A DNA stretch of 64,000 nt from Enterocloster aldenensis (GTDB lineage: Bacteria; Bacillota; Clostridia; Lachnospirales; Lachnospiraceae), in the NCBI RefSeq assembly GCF_003434055.1, contig NZ_QVEX01000001.1, positions 1,291,074 to 1,355,073 on the forward strand, given 5' to 3'. Numbering within the stretch: position 1 is the stretch's first letter; each line of letters starts with the position of its first letter. Under the pieces are notes generated by a model. The model was not told where the DNA came from. It was given only the letters and a program-made list of their open reading frames with translations, and ran no database searches. Of this stretch, positions 8,027 through 16,260 are shown piece after piece. Position numbers and translations under genes: made by a program.

Positions 8027-8512
8027 TCATAGCCTTTTAATCATGACATAATTGATAAGGACCACTCCCCTGCGCTCCACCTGCTGCTCCTTTACCACAT
8101 GATATCCTCTTTTCTCAAAAAAGGGTCTGGCTGTAATGGACGCATGGGTTGTGACCACAAGTTCCCCTTTTCCCTTTCCCTGCCCGCGTATCCATTGCTC
8201 CATGCGTCCGCACAGGGCGGAGGCAATCCCTTTTCCCTGATAATCCCTGTGCACGTAAAGCCGGTCCAGATACCCATCCGCGCTCATGTCACCGAATCCG
8301 GTTATCCGGCCCTCTGCCTGTGCAATCACGGTAAAATGTTCCTCAAAGGACCGGTTCCATGTTTCCATATCCACCAAACCGCAGGCCCAGGCATCCAGCT
8401 GTTCTTTTGTATAGTCCCGGCAGTTAACACCGTGCACCGTATTGTAAAACAATTCCGCCAGTTCCCTGCAGTCCCCGGATTGATATCTCCTTATAAACAC
8501 AACTTCCCTCAC
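8027..8512 (-). CDS. GNAT-family N-acetyltransferase
   Basis: A protein of about 160 residues with the GNAT core: IRRYQSGDCRELAELF at the N-terminus, the FGDMSADGYLDRLYVHRDYQGKGIASAL acetyl-CoA pyrophosphate loop (Q-G-K-G-I-A) and a C-terminal FFEKRGYHVV strand. Such enzymes move an acetyl group from acetyl-CoA to an amine; the substrate cannot be told. The start is uncertain: GTG at 8512, or GTG at 8500 behind GAGGGAAGTT, which would remove four residues. The gene stands between the DUF3788 gene and the Fpg-like gene on the same strand. Confidence 0.82.
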   Translation of the reverse strand: MREVVFIRRYQSGDCRELAELFYNTVHGVNCRDYTKEQLDAWACGLVDMETWNRSFEEHFTVIAQAEGRITGFGDMSADGYLDRLYVHRDYQGKGIASALCGRMEQWIRGQGKGKGELVVTTHASITARPFFEKRGYHVVKEQQVERRGVVLINYVMIKRL

Positions 8513-8569
8513 CCCCTCATATCCGCCCTCTCAAAGGCAGCGCCGCAGACACCGCCGGATCCATTTCCT

Positions 8570-8998
8570 CTATTTTTTCTTTCTCATCCGCACCCCAATC
8601 ATTTCCTTTACATCCTCCAATGTCTCCTTATCCCTTACTTCTATCATGAGCCATCTTCCCCCATTAAAAGGAACCGTCTTTTCATACAGTCCCTGCAGAT
8701 AAGGCGAGCATCCCTTCATTACTAATTCCGCCTCAGCCGCCTCCTTGGCGCCAATGGAAACCATGCAGATAAAATACCCCTTATCCGGGTAAAGAGTGCA
8801 GATGGCCCTGGAACCCTTCTTATACTTTACATTCCAGCCTGTCTGCATGGAACATCTGCTGTATTCAATACTGGGCGATGTGACGTATGTCTTTTGCAGA
8901 TAACTGCACAACTGCTCCCAATACGGGCTATCTACAAATTCCCGGATCTGCTTCATATCCGGCTGGCAATGCGCCGGATAAGTTTCATGCCAAACCAT
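8570..8998 (-). CDS. DUF3788-family protein
   Basis: A protein of about 142 residues. The stretch SPYWEQLCSYLQKTY, the SMQTGWNVKYKKGSRAICTLYP block and the GYFICMVSIG strand match what I recall of DUF3788, a small family with no known function found widely in Clostridia. The frame is open up to an ATG at 9124, but that upstream part is made of a 13-bp tandem repeat and has no ribosome site. I prefer the ATG at 8998, preceded by GTGGGGAATTGG; an ATG at 9064 is possible. The C-terminus ends in a basic MRKKK tail. Confidence 0.65.
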   Translation of the reverse strand: MVWHETYPAHCQPDMKQIREFVDSPYWEQLCSYLQKTYVTSPSIEYSRCSMQTGWNVKYKKGSRAICTLYPDKGYFICMVSIGAKEAAEAELVMKGCSPYLQGLYEKTVPFNGGRWLMIEVRDKETLEDVKEMIGVRMRKKK

Positions 8999-9072
8999 AT
9001 CCAATTCCCCACTTTCATCTGTTTTACCAATCTTATCAGAGCAAAGATGACATCTGTGTGTCATTATTGTGT

Positions 9073-9176
9073 GCTGTTTCTGTATGCCTTTTCTATATGC
9101 TGTTTCTGTATACTGCTTCTGCATACCGTTTCTGTATACCGTTTCTTTATGCTACTTTTGTATACCAATATGTGTA
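9073..9176. repeat. 13-bp tandem repeat, eight units
   Basis: Eight contiguous 13-mers of the form GCTGTTTCTGTAT / ACCGTTTCTGTAT lie between the FUSC gene and the DUF3788 gene. The register is strict and the last unit is decayed. The array overlaps the possible 5' extension of the DUF3788 frame, which is why that extension is doubted. Confidence 0.85.
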
Positions 9177-9200
9177 CCAGCATAACAGACAGCATCGGCC

Positions 9201-10229
9201 TCAGCCGCCACCCCCTTCATCCGCCTGCCAGAAGCAGTGTATCTCATGCTGGGTAAGTCCGTCCACGAAATCCCGTTTTAATACCAGGAATTGTTCTAAT
9301 TCCAGCAGGACCTGGAACAGGACCGCCCTGGCCTCAAATTCCTCCCTGGTCACAGGCAGGGGCTGGAGCCTCATCTGCTGCTTTACATCTTCCAGCTCCT
9401 CCAACAGTCCGCGGGCATTATTATATTCATGGAAGGAACTGCTGACCGACATAAAAAGCCTGGCCAGATACCGCGCCTGCTTTGGAAATGAATCAGGCCA
9501 TTCCAGGTACGTCTGAATCCTGCGCAGGATCAACAGCTGGTTTTTCCGAAGCCCCATATAGGCCAGATAGTATTTCGTCTCTGCCAGCAGCCGGTTTTCC
9601 ATTTCCTTATACGCATCCTCTTCCCCCTGTGTCAGCATTTCCTTCAGATTGGAAAATACGGTTTCAGTTTGTAATTCCGGAAGTCTGCTGCCACACGGTC
9701 CATCCCCATTCAGGATATCGCCCATATGAGCCAGGACACACCTAAACTGCGACTCAATCTGGTGCTGCTTCTGCCGTATTACCCCGGTCCTTCCGGGCAT
9801 ATACAGGTTCATCCCAACCCCCACCCCGGTTCCAACCAGCAGCAACAATGCCTCATTTATGATATTGCCTGCCGACACCGCGCCTTCGGTCAGGAAATGG
9901 GTCATAAGCACCGTACTCACCGATATTCCCTCCTGCACGTTCAGCAATGTGCACACCGGGGTAAAAACCAGAAGGAATGCGCCTACCGCAATGGGACGAT
10001 ATCCCAGCCAGTAAAAGCACACCGGCGCCAGCAAAAGGGCCACAAGGAAGGCCGCCATGCGCTTTGCCATTACGCGGATTGTCTCCCGTTTCGTGTCATG
10101 TATGCTTAAAAGGGTAATCACTGCGGCCGAAGCAGCGTAATTCAGCCCCAGCCATTCCGCAGCCGCCATGGCCAGAAGGCTTCCTCCTGCAATTTTTATG
10201 ATTTTCAATCCATTTAAACCACGGTTCAT
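9201..10229 (-). CDS. FUSC / aromatic acid exporter family membrane protein
   Basis: A 342-residue protein. The first half has about five or six hydrophobic segments (LLAMAAAEWLGLNYAASAAVITLLS, AFLVALLLAPVCFYWLGYRPIAVGAFL and others), and the second half is a soluble helical domain. The segment AAVITLLSIHDTKRETIR is typical of the aromatic acid exporter (ArAE/FUSC, DUF939) family in Firmicutes, whose members are thought to export weak aromatic acids or act in stress relief. The usual length is 320-350 residues. It appears to be a single-gene unit with AAAGGA upstream of the ATG. The transport substrate is unknown. Confidence 0.82.
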   Translation of the reverse strand: MNRGLNGLKIIKIAGGSLLAMAAAEWLGLNYAASAAVITLLSIHDTKRETIRVMAKRMAAFLVALLLAPVCFYWLGYRPIAVGAFLLVFTPVCTLLNVQEGISVSTVLMTHFLTEGAVSAGNIINEALLLLVGTGVGVGMNLYMPGRTGVIRQKQHQIESQFRCVLAHMGDILNGDGPCGSRLPELQTETVFSNLKEMLTQGEEDAYKEMENRLLAETKYYLAYMGLRKNQLLILRRIQTYLEWPDSFPKQARYLARLFMSVSSSFHEYNNARGLLEELEDVKQQMRLQPLPVTREEFEARAVLFQVLLELEQFLVLKRDFVDGLTQHEIHCFWQADEGGGG

Positions 10230-10336
10230 CCATAAATCCTTTCAGCTTACCATGTCCGGTCCTTATAATTCCTTTTATCTGGAAATCATGCTCACAACGG
10301 AAACGTTGTATTTACAACGCTTACCCAATATCAGTA

Positions 10337-11107
10337 TCAATCCAGCATTTCCAGGGTTTCCAGGAAAACATGATTCAGTTCTTCCCAGCCGTCCATCCTG
10401 TCATCACCAAGGGCGGATGCAGCAGCCTTCTGCCGTTCCAGTTCCTGTTCAATGAACTCCTGGATAACCGGAATCCGCTTTCCCCTTTGGCTTTCGCCGC
10501 TTCTCTTCTTTATCTCCAGAAGCTCCTCAATACCCGCCCGTAAATCCACCGGCATTTCCATTTTCATCAGGTCATCAAACAGCACCGGGGGCGGACAGCG
10601 GTGTTCCAGTATATAACGCCCGGCCAGCAATGGCCTCAGCGCATAAAAATACTTTTTGTATCTGACAAGATCCTCCTGAAGGAACTGGCTAAACGTATTC
10701 CCAGCCGTACCGCAGTAATGGTGGATTGCTGCTTTTACCGAAAAACATGGTGACGCGGCATCGTGGATCCTGCTCCAGGTATCTGTTGTCTTATATACCA
10801 CAGGTGAATTCCCCCATTCAAACAAAGTGGCATTTCCCCTGTGAAAATGCTTCAGGGTTTTCCTCAAATCCCATCCATTGATGTCCAGCACTTCATCCAT
10901 CTGCCATTCTATCACATCCCTCGGCTCATCCAGGCGCAGATAATCTTCCATGGTCCTTACGTATATGAACCGGACATCATAATCGCTGTCCGGTGAAGCA
11001 AATCCCCATGCGCGGCTCCCGGATTCCACTGCGTGGAGTATTGTCACATGTTCCTGTTCTTCAATCTCCTTTAATTTCATCTGAATTTCATCAATGATTC
11101 CCATCAT
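10337..11107 (-). CDS. nucleotidyltransferase of the COG3541 (RlaP/YcgL-like) group, second of a pair
   Basis: A 256-residue protein with a DNA-polymerase-beta-type nucleotidyltransferase core: GSRAWGFASPDSDYDVRF holds the G-S-x-A-x-G motif and the D-x-D metal-binding pair at about residues 28-46. The body (WDLRKTLKHFHRGNATLFEWGNSPVVY) matches predicted nucleotidyltransferases of COG3541, some of which neighbour RNA ligases. The real substrate, RNA or small molecule, is unknown. Its ATG overlaps the TGA of the upstream nucleotidyltransferase gene by one base (TGATG), so the two are probably translated together. No RNA ligase gene is visible nearby. Confidence 0.75.
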   Translation of the reverse strand: MMGIIDEIQMKLKEIEEQEHVTILHAVESGSRAWGFASPDSDYDVRFIYVRTMEDYLRLDEPRDVIEWQMDEVLDINGWDLRKTLKHFHRGNATLFEWGNSPVVYKTTDTWSRIHDAASPCFSVKAAIHHYCGTAGNTFSQFLQEDLVRYKKYFYALRPLLAGRYILEHRCPPPVLFDDLMKMEMPVDLRAGIEELLEIKKRSGESQRGKRIPVIQEFIEQELERQKAAASALGDDRMDGWEELNHVFLETLEMLD

Positions 11108-12138
11108 CAGTAATCCCCCTCTATGGCCTTCCTGTTCACATATTCAACAAATGCCTCCACCTTTTCCATATCCGGATTATCGGGAAGGGTTGTATTCTTT
11201 GTTGCCATTTCAAGCCGTTCCTCATAGTCCCTCAGTATGTCATAGAACTCACTGTCAAAGGTCCCGTCTTCCTTCTGGAATCCTCCGGCCCGTATCCTGA
11301 GCAGCAGATTGAGGTCAGACTTCCGGTTTGTACGGATTTCCCCTTTTTCCAGGATATCCACTGCCATCATGAACAGCCGTATAAGATGCATGGCGTGTTT
11401 GTTCAGATGGTTATCATCCTTCTTTTTGTTGCGCTTGCCGATCTTATCATAATCCTTTACAACGCTGTGCATGATGGACCACATATTTTCATAATCCCGA
11501 AGAGGCATGTGCCTGTAATGGGCGTCCACAAATATCTCTGTCTCCAGCAGCGGGTTCTCCGCCTTATCAATATAGAGACGGATACTGCCCTTATCAAAAT
11601 CAGCAAACCGCCGCTCAAAATCCTCCAATGCATGTTTCACCGAGTTAAAAATATGGCGTTCCCGCTCTGTCTGCGGCATGGAGTCCCTGGCAATGGCATT
11701 CTGCAGGCGCCGCAGCTGGGCGCTTGCATACCCGCCAAAGGACTTGGCGGCGCGTTTGGACAGGAACAGGTTCCTGTTGTCCAGAAGTTCCTGTCCAAGC
11801 CTTGACTTAATCAGGTACTGGTCATGGTCAAGGCCCAGGATTTCACATGTATTGGGGTTGCATTCCAGAAGCAGCTTCACCATTTTATTAAATGAATAGA
11901 TAACCGTGTCCGTACCGCTGTCCTCATACTGCTCAAAATCCGTCAGCCCAATCAGGTCTGAGGGCATGTTCAGGGTAATTCCCCTGAAATCAATGTCACT
12001 GTTTTCGTTATTCGTCCCATAGGCATAGCTTCCGCCCAGCCCAAGGAGCATGATCCGTCTGCCCAGCCTTGGCTCGGTCCTCAGAAAGCCGTACTGCGGG
12101 GTGGTCATAAGGTGTTTGAAGTCCGGATAATATGCCAA
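11107..12138 (-). CDS. nucleotidyltransferase of the COG3541 group, first of a pair
   Basis: A 343-residue protein with the motif GGSYAYGTNNENSDIDFRG (G-S-x-x-x-G then D-x-D) near residues 35-55, a central helical region and a charged C-terminus. It is related to its downstream neighbour but about 90 residues longer. I choose a TTG start at 12138 because AGGGAGG lies eight bases upstream; the frame runs to another TTG at 12165 that has no ribosome site. The pair overlap by one base. Two different proteins of one nucleotidyltransferase family side by side suggest a heteromeric or two-step enzyme, which is inference. Confidence 0.72.
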   Translation of the reverse strand: MAYYPDFKHLMTTPQYGFLRTEPRLGRRIMLLGLGGSYAYGTNNENSDIDFRGITLNMPSDLIGLTDFEQYEDSGTDTVIYSFNKMVKLLLECNPNTCEILGLDHDQYLIKSRLGQELLDNRNLFLSKRAAKSFGGYASAQLRRLQNAIARDSMPQTERERHIFNSVKHALEDFERRFADFDKGSIRLYIDKAENPLLETEIFVDAHYRHMPLRDYENMWSIMHSVVKDYDKIGKRNKKKDDNHLNKHAMHLIRLFMMAVDILEKGEIRTNRKSDLNLLLRIRAGGFQKEDGTFDSEFYDILRDYEERLEMATKNTTLPDNPDMEKVEAFVEYVNRKAIEGDY

Positions 12139-12215
12139 CTGCTTGTCCTCCCTGTTTTTGGTCAACTTGAAAAGGAATCACTTCCGCTTCCATTATAACG
12201 TAACCATCCCCATAT

Positions 12216-12245
12216 TAAAAGAAAAAGAAGAGTCATCATGACTCC
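12216..12245 (-). terminator. intrinsic terminator overlapping the stop codon
   Basis: On the minus strand GAGTCATGATGACTC (12230-12244) forms a tight hairpin followed by a T-rich tract. The stop codon of the small upstream gene lies inside the stem, so translation reaches into the terminator. Confidence 0.75.
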
Positions 12246-12400
12246 TCTGTTTCTTTTGCCCCGTACTTATCAATATCTTTTTTCTGCCTCATTGTATTAG
12301 GCCCCAGGAATTCGCCGTCCGTCCAATGGTTGTTAAATGTCTCAACCTCCCTGGCCCGGGCCTCCAATTCCTTTGTGGATTCCTGCTCTCCCTGCTTCAT
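12236..12400 (-). CDS. small hypothetical protein, 54 residues
   Basis: A 54-residue hydrophilic protein, not recognised. It starts MKQGEQESTKELEARAREVETF and contains a central NNHWTDGEFLGPNTM and a charged tail. It has no membrane segment and no signal peptide. The ATG at 12400 is chosen because GAGG lies eight bases upstream; the ATG at 12406 is too close to it. An intrinsic terminator begins at its stop codon, so it is a compact gene with its own end, which supports its being real. It lies just upstream of the nucleotidyltransferase pair on the same strand. Confidence 0.55.
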   Translation of the reverse strand: MKQGEQESTKELEARAREVETFNNHWTDGEFLGPNTMRQKKDIDKYGAKETEES

Positions 12401-12467
12401 TGTCATCACCTCAGTGATAGTATGGCCGCCAGCCCGGCATGGTATGCAGGACAATCCGGTACAAACC

Positions 12468-12824
12468 CTATAATTTTAAAAAATAATACAAGCTTATTTC
12501 TTCAATGGATATACCCATATATGGATTGTCAAAAACTTTCCTTACATCCTTCACTACCCTGATATATGTTTTGTGGAACTCCGCCTCACTTTCCACCTCC
12601 ACGGGGTTCCATACGGACGTGTATTCCGCAGTGGGCCCTTTGAGGTCGCAGCCCCTGCGGTCGCCGCAGATCATATATGACATGGCCAGTCTTGCACTTA
12701 TGTAAATCCCGGTCTCAAGGTAAATCCTGTCCGCCACATCCTCCCATGTCTTGATTAAGACATCCTCCGTAAATTTCTCCGGTCCCAGACCTGCAAATAT
12801 AACGATGTATCGCTTTGTCAACAT
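12468..12824 (-). CDS. hypothetical protein, 118 residues
   Basis: A 118-residue protein not recognised. It starts MLTKRYIVIFAGLGPEKFTED and has aromatic and acidic residues throughout, with an ICGDRRGCDLKGPTAEYTSVW centre that includes two cysteines. There is no signal peptide or membrane helix. It looks like a small soluble globular protein. A weak AAGG precedes the ATG. It lies between the methyltransferase gene and the 54-residue gene, all on the minus strand. Confidence 0.55.
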   Translation of the reverse strand: MLTKRYIVIFAGLGPEKFTEDVLIKTWEDVADRIYLETGIYISARLAMSYMICGDRRGCDLKGPTAEYTSVWNPVEVESEAEFHKTYIRVVKDVRKVFDNPYMGISIEEISLYYFLKL

Positions 12825-12907
12825 CTATATCAGCCTTTTTTATTTAGTATATTGGAATCTGCCCTGCATTATACCGGGAAGGCCGGGCCATACAAGTAAC
12901 TTGCCGG

Positions 12908-14407
12908 TTAATTTCCTTCATAACGGAGGATTATGACATCGGTTCCCTCCTTTTTCGACACCTCATGGCTTTTTATGATTCTAAAGCCTGTGCGGAAGGT
13001 CAGCTGGTCCACATGCTCTTTATTATGTGTATACAAAATCAGGATGGAACCCTTTTTCAAAAAGTCAGGGATTATCTGGAAAAACCGTTTGTAGATATCA
13101 TAAACCGCATCGTCCGTAAGCCGCCCAATCTTAAACGGCATATTTGTAATCACTTCATCAAAGAGATAGTCATGGGTAAACTGGAAGAAATCCCGATTAA
13201 TAAAGTGGATGACCTGCCGTGCCGCCTCTGCATTTTCCCGGGCCTTCAATATGGCCTCTTCCTGGATATCGATTCCGTATGAGGAATTGGCCCTGACTGC
13301 TTTATGGCGTTCAATCAGCATGGTTCCCACTCCGCAAAAAGGATCCAGGACCTGCGCATCCTCTTTCATGTATTCCTTTGAAAGCGCTGCGGTCAGCGCT
13401 GCATTAACCGGTTTTATACTGGTAGGCATCACATCCCTGCGGTAAGAAAACCGTGTATCCTTCAGGGTATACAGCTTTACCATGATATTGCAGTTCCCCA
13501 GCTTATTTTCAATCAACCGCAGTTCAAATTCATAGTTTTCCGTTGTGTTTATCAATTTTCTGTCTGATAATATCTCAATCTTAGAAGCCACCTTTTTCAG
13601 GAACACACTTTTCTGGCCCAAATCCTTCTTACTCTTTAACTCCAGCCGGAAATGATACGGCGGATTCCCTTCATGACTTTTTGACAGGAAGATCAGCAGC
13701 GGCGAGTCAACAACCGTGCGGGCAATCTTGTCCGGATCCATTTCACTGGTTTCCATGCCCCTTACCACAAACAGCAGTTCCTGATAGGTACGGATGCCCT
13801 TAATCCAGTTAAGATTCGTAACCCTTGCCATGACGCCTGCTCCCATAAGCTTTATTTTTGCCTTTGGTTCCAGCTCCATCAGTTCATTGCCAACCAGTTC
13901 CCGGTAATTTCGGTTGGTAATCAAAAAGATATCATAGGCTTTATCCCAGCCAATAAATTTGTGGGCAGAAACCCCTTCTATATGGACAATCAGAAACGAC
14001 AGCTTCCTCATCTCTTCCATAAGATGCTTTTGGTTCTCTTCTGTCACCTCTTCCTTTTCCAGCGCAGCCAGCTGCTCCTTTATGGCGTCCATATACTCCC
14101 TGTAATCAAAGTTGCCTATGGCTGACAAATAAGAACTCTTAACAAACCTCTGCCCATCCTCCTGATAGGCCTTCCAGATAGGCGCCAAAAAAGACGGATT
14201 CCTTAAATCCCCCATAAGCAGCGCCGCATTCTTTCTGGTTTTGGCATCTTCTGACCGCAGTAAATCGATGAGGACCGTCTCCTCCCCTTCCAAAAGGGCT
14301 GAAAGCTTCCTCCGCTCCCCATTATCCTTTATTACCTGTCTGATTTTACTGAGATTCTGTCTTACTTCCTGTCCATTCTGGATCTGTTCCCATAATTCCT
14401 GTATCAT
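12908..14407 (-). CDS. HEAT-repeat-fused THUMP/Trm14-like RNA methyltransferase
   Basis: A 499-residue protein of two parts. The first 120 or so residues are helical with a HEAT-like repeat (RKNAALLMGDLRNPSFLAPI). The rest resembles SAM-dependent RNA methyltransferases of the UPF0020/THUMP group: a THUMP-like middle region, motif I VLDPFCGVGTMLIER at about 350-364, and motif IV TNMPF at about 422. In RlmL/TrmN-type enzymes motif IV is usually N-P-P-F/Y or D/N-L-P-F, so NMPF fits guanine-N2 or related methylation but is not diagnostic. The target RNA is unknown. The ATG start at 14407 fits the HEAT start. The length is unusual for a plain RlmL domain because of the N-terminal fusion. Confidence 0.72.
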   Translation of the reverse strand: MIQELWEQIQNGQEVRQNLSKIRQVIKDNGERRKLSALLEGEETVLIDLLRSEDAKTRKNAALLMGDLRNPSFLAPIWKAYQEDGQRFVKSSYLSAIGNFDYREYMDAIKEQLAALEKEEVTEENQKHLMEEMRKLSFLIVHIEGVSAHKFIGWDKAYDIFLITNRNYRELVGNELMELEPKAKIKLMGAGVMARVTNLNWIKGIRTYQELLFVVRGMETSEMDPDKIARTVVDSPLLIFLSKSHEGNPPYHFRLELKSKKDLGQKSVFLKKVASKIEILSDRKLINTTENYEFELRLIENKLGNCNIMVKLYTLKDTRFSYRRDVMPTSIKPVNAALTAALSKEYMKEDAQVLDPFCGVGTMLIERHKAVRANSSYGIDIQEEAILKARENAEAARQVIHFINRDFFQFTHDYLFDEVITNMPFKIGRLTDDAVYDIYKRFFQIIPDFLKKGSILILYTHNKEHVDQLTFRTGFRIIKSHEVSKKEGTDVIILRYEGN

Positions 14408-14714
14408 AGTTCTCCTTGTGTTTATTATATTTATAGTTGCCGCTGTTATTGCTTTCCATATTTAATCATCCGTGGAAGAGTCATGAAACAAATATTCCTC
14501 CTGCAAGACACATAAATAAGTATGCATGATTTATATTATAGCGCATCTTTTCCCTTAATAGAAGAAAAAGAAGAGACAATCTGATTCCTTTGCCCTTCTT
14601 TTCCGGATTTATGATTATTTAATCTTTTTCTTTGGATGAAACCTTGTAGGGAAACTATATTCGGGTGGACTATATTTGGGGAGTCTGTGTCCGGGGAGCA
14701 GGTGTTCCAGAACC

Positions 14715-15296
14715 CTATATCCGTATCCGGAACATCCCATGCTTATTGCAATAGGCATAAATAAATCCATGCCCCTTTTTCCGAAAACGTACAGAAACAT
14801 CCTGTTCCGGGTACAATTTAGCTATCTCCAAAGAGCCTGCCGTCACATACGCAACAAAGGAAACATAATGTTCCTTGCCCATCTGGTGATCCATTGTCAC
14901 GAAGTGCTCATCATCCACGGTCTCAACACAAATCAGATGGTCCTCCCCACTTGGTTCCGGTTCCTGCTTTGGCAGCGTAATCCCACAGCAGGAAAAACTC
15001 CCCTGTCCCACAGCGGTAACGATATTGCCGCAGATAGGACAGACATAAAAATATACTCTTTGCATGTTGGCGGACCGGTTTTCATTTATCCTCAGGTCCC
15101 CGGTCAACAATTCCGCAATCGACACACCAAGCGCCCGCGCCAGTTCGTCAATCATACTGATATCCGGCAGCCCTTTATCCGTTTCCCATTTAGAAATAGT
15201 CTTATCGCTTACATGGATGATTTCTGCAAGCTCTTTCTGGGTAAGCTTCCTTTTTTCCCTTAATATCCTGATTGTGCCGCCTGTTACATATCCCAT
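14715..15296 (-). CDS. XRE-family HTH regulator fused to a desulfoferrodoxin-like (superoxide reductase) domain
   Basis: A 193-residue fusion. Residues 8-65 are a Cro/CI-type helix-turn-helix (LTQKELAEIIHVSDKTISKWE). From about residue 82 the sequence follows 2Fe-superoxide reductase: a desulforedoxin-like iron site (CPIC...SCC), then histidines in EDHLI, MDHQM and KEHYV, and a C-terminal YCNKHG that supplies the Cys and His of the active iron. All expected ligands appear present. The protein could be a redox-sensing regulator or an oxygen-defence enzyme with its own DNA-binding part. AGAGGT lies nine bases before the ATG. The fusion is known to me from other Clostridia annotations, but its function is not established. 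Confidence 0.82.
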   Translation of the reverse strand: MGYVTGGTIRILREKRKLTQKELAEIIHVSDKTISKWETDKGLPDISMIDELARALGVSIAELLTGDLRINENRSANMQRVYFYVCPICGNIVTAVGQGSFSCCGITLPKQEPEPSGEDHLICVETVDDEHFVTMDHQMGKEHYVSFVAYVTAGSLEIAKLYPEQDVSVRFRKKGHGFIYAYCNKHGMFRIRI

Positions 15297-15395
15297 AATA
15301 AATACCTCTTTTCGTTATTATGAGTATATTGTATTTCCTAATGTGGTTTTGCTCAACCTACGGTCCGTAGAATCGAATCCGGCCAGACAATCCAC

Positions 15396-15749
15396 TTATC
15401 CGTTCCTCCGTATTTTTTCCATGGATTTCCCCTTTGCCAGTTCATCAACCAGCTTGTCCAAATACCGTATTTCCTGCATGAGCGGGTCCTCTATATCCTC
15501 TACTCGTATTCCGCATATAAGGCCCTTAATCAATTTCCTGTTTGGATTCAATTCCGGGGCATTTTCAAAAAATTCTTTGTAATTGACGGATTCATTTACT
15601 GCTTTCACTATGTCTTCCCCGCTGTAACCGGTAAGCCAGGAAATAACTGCACTTACCTCATCTACGGTCCTTCCCTTTTTCACTGCTTTATTTACTAAAA
15701 GAGAATATATTTTTGCAAAGCTCATACGATAGACTTTTTCATTTTCCAT
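15396..15749 (-). CDS. DUF2200-family protein
   Basis: A 117-residue protein that matches DUF2200 nearly throughout: MENEKVYRMSFAKIYSLLVNKA at the start, a VISWLTGYS centre, NPNRKLIKGLICGIRVEDIEDP and a C-terminal DELAKGKSMEKI. The family is cytosolic and of unknown function; a role in DNA handling or nucleotide binding has been suggested only by fold. Length is normal. It is a single gene on the minus strand, upstream of the HTH-desulfoferrodoxin gene and 99 bases from it. Confidence 0.85.
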   Translation of the reverse strand: MENEKVYRMSFAKIYSLLVNKAVKKGRTVDEVSAVISWLTGYSGEDIVKAVNESVNYKEFFENAPELNPNRKLIKGLICGIRVEDIEDPLMQEIRYLDKLVDELAKGKSMEKIRRNG

Positions 15750-15778
15750 TGTTTAAATCTCCCATAATGAATTCCCTC

Positions 15779-15815
15779 CACATTATGTTCCACCACATTA
15801 CGTTCCACCACATTC
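15779..15815. repeat. 15-bp tandem repeat
   Basis: CACATTATGTTCCAC, CACATTACGTTCCAC and a decayed third unit follow in strict 15-bp register, just upstream of the DUF2200 gene. The surrounding stretch from 15750 to 16260 otherwise holds a second 15-bp array, described separately, and no convincing gene. Confidence 0.7.
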
Positions 15816-16085
15816 CGGGCAGGTATATCGTTCTTTTTACCGTACCAGGGATACATATCTTCCCTGTTCTTTTACCCTGTTCTTTTACTCTATTGCTATT
15901 TCCACTCAATCCAGCATGATAGTATTATAACTTTTTCCCTCCGTTTTAATCTGCTTAAAGAGATATTCAGGCCATCAAAATAATATGTAATCTGCCGCTC
16001 CGCCAAGCGACCATTCATCGTGCAGTTCCTACAATGCCCTGGATTTCCCTGGTCGGTTTTAAACAACCTGCATATGGCTTTTATG

Positions 16086-16145
16086 ACAGCAATATCTATA
16101 ACAGCAATATCTATAACAGTAATGTGTATAACAGCAATGTCTATA
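16086..16145. repeat. 15-bp tandem repeat, four units
   Basis: Four contiguous 15-mers of the form ACAGCAATATCTATA lie downstream of the GNAT gene at 16261. They create an open frame on the minus strand with a repeated Ile-Asp-Ile-Ala-Val pattern, which I regard as an accident of the repeat. Confidence 0.8.
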
Positions 16146-16260
16146 ACAAACCGGGCAGTTAATCCCGCAAAAGGATATATCTGGCAGGTCCTGTCTTTTC
16201 CGGCATCTTCATTTTCAATCACTCCTCTAACATATTACAGTTCAGAAACCAGTAATATTT

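Noticed and set aside
14408..14714. Gap between the methyltransferase gene and the HTH-desulfoferrodoxin gene
   Set aside because: Only weak repeats (CTATATTCGGGTGGA-like, two units) and a 61-codon frame with no ribosome site are seen; no feature could be supported.
15355..15395. tRNA-like string GAATCGAATCC
   Set aside because: No acceptor stem, D arm or anticodon arm can be drawn around it.
15896..16222. 108-codon minus-strand frame downstream of the GNAT gene
   Set aside because: A large part is the translation of the 15-bp repeat (Ile-Asp-Ile-Ala-Val), the start is GTG, and no family is seen. A short frame, MKMPEKTGPARYILLRD, from about 16213 has a GAGGAG site but is only 17 codons.
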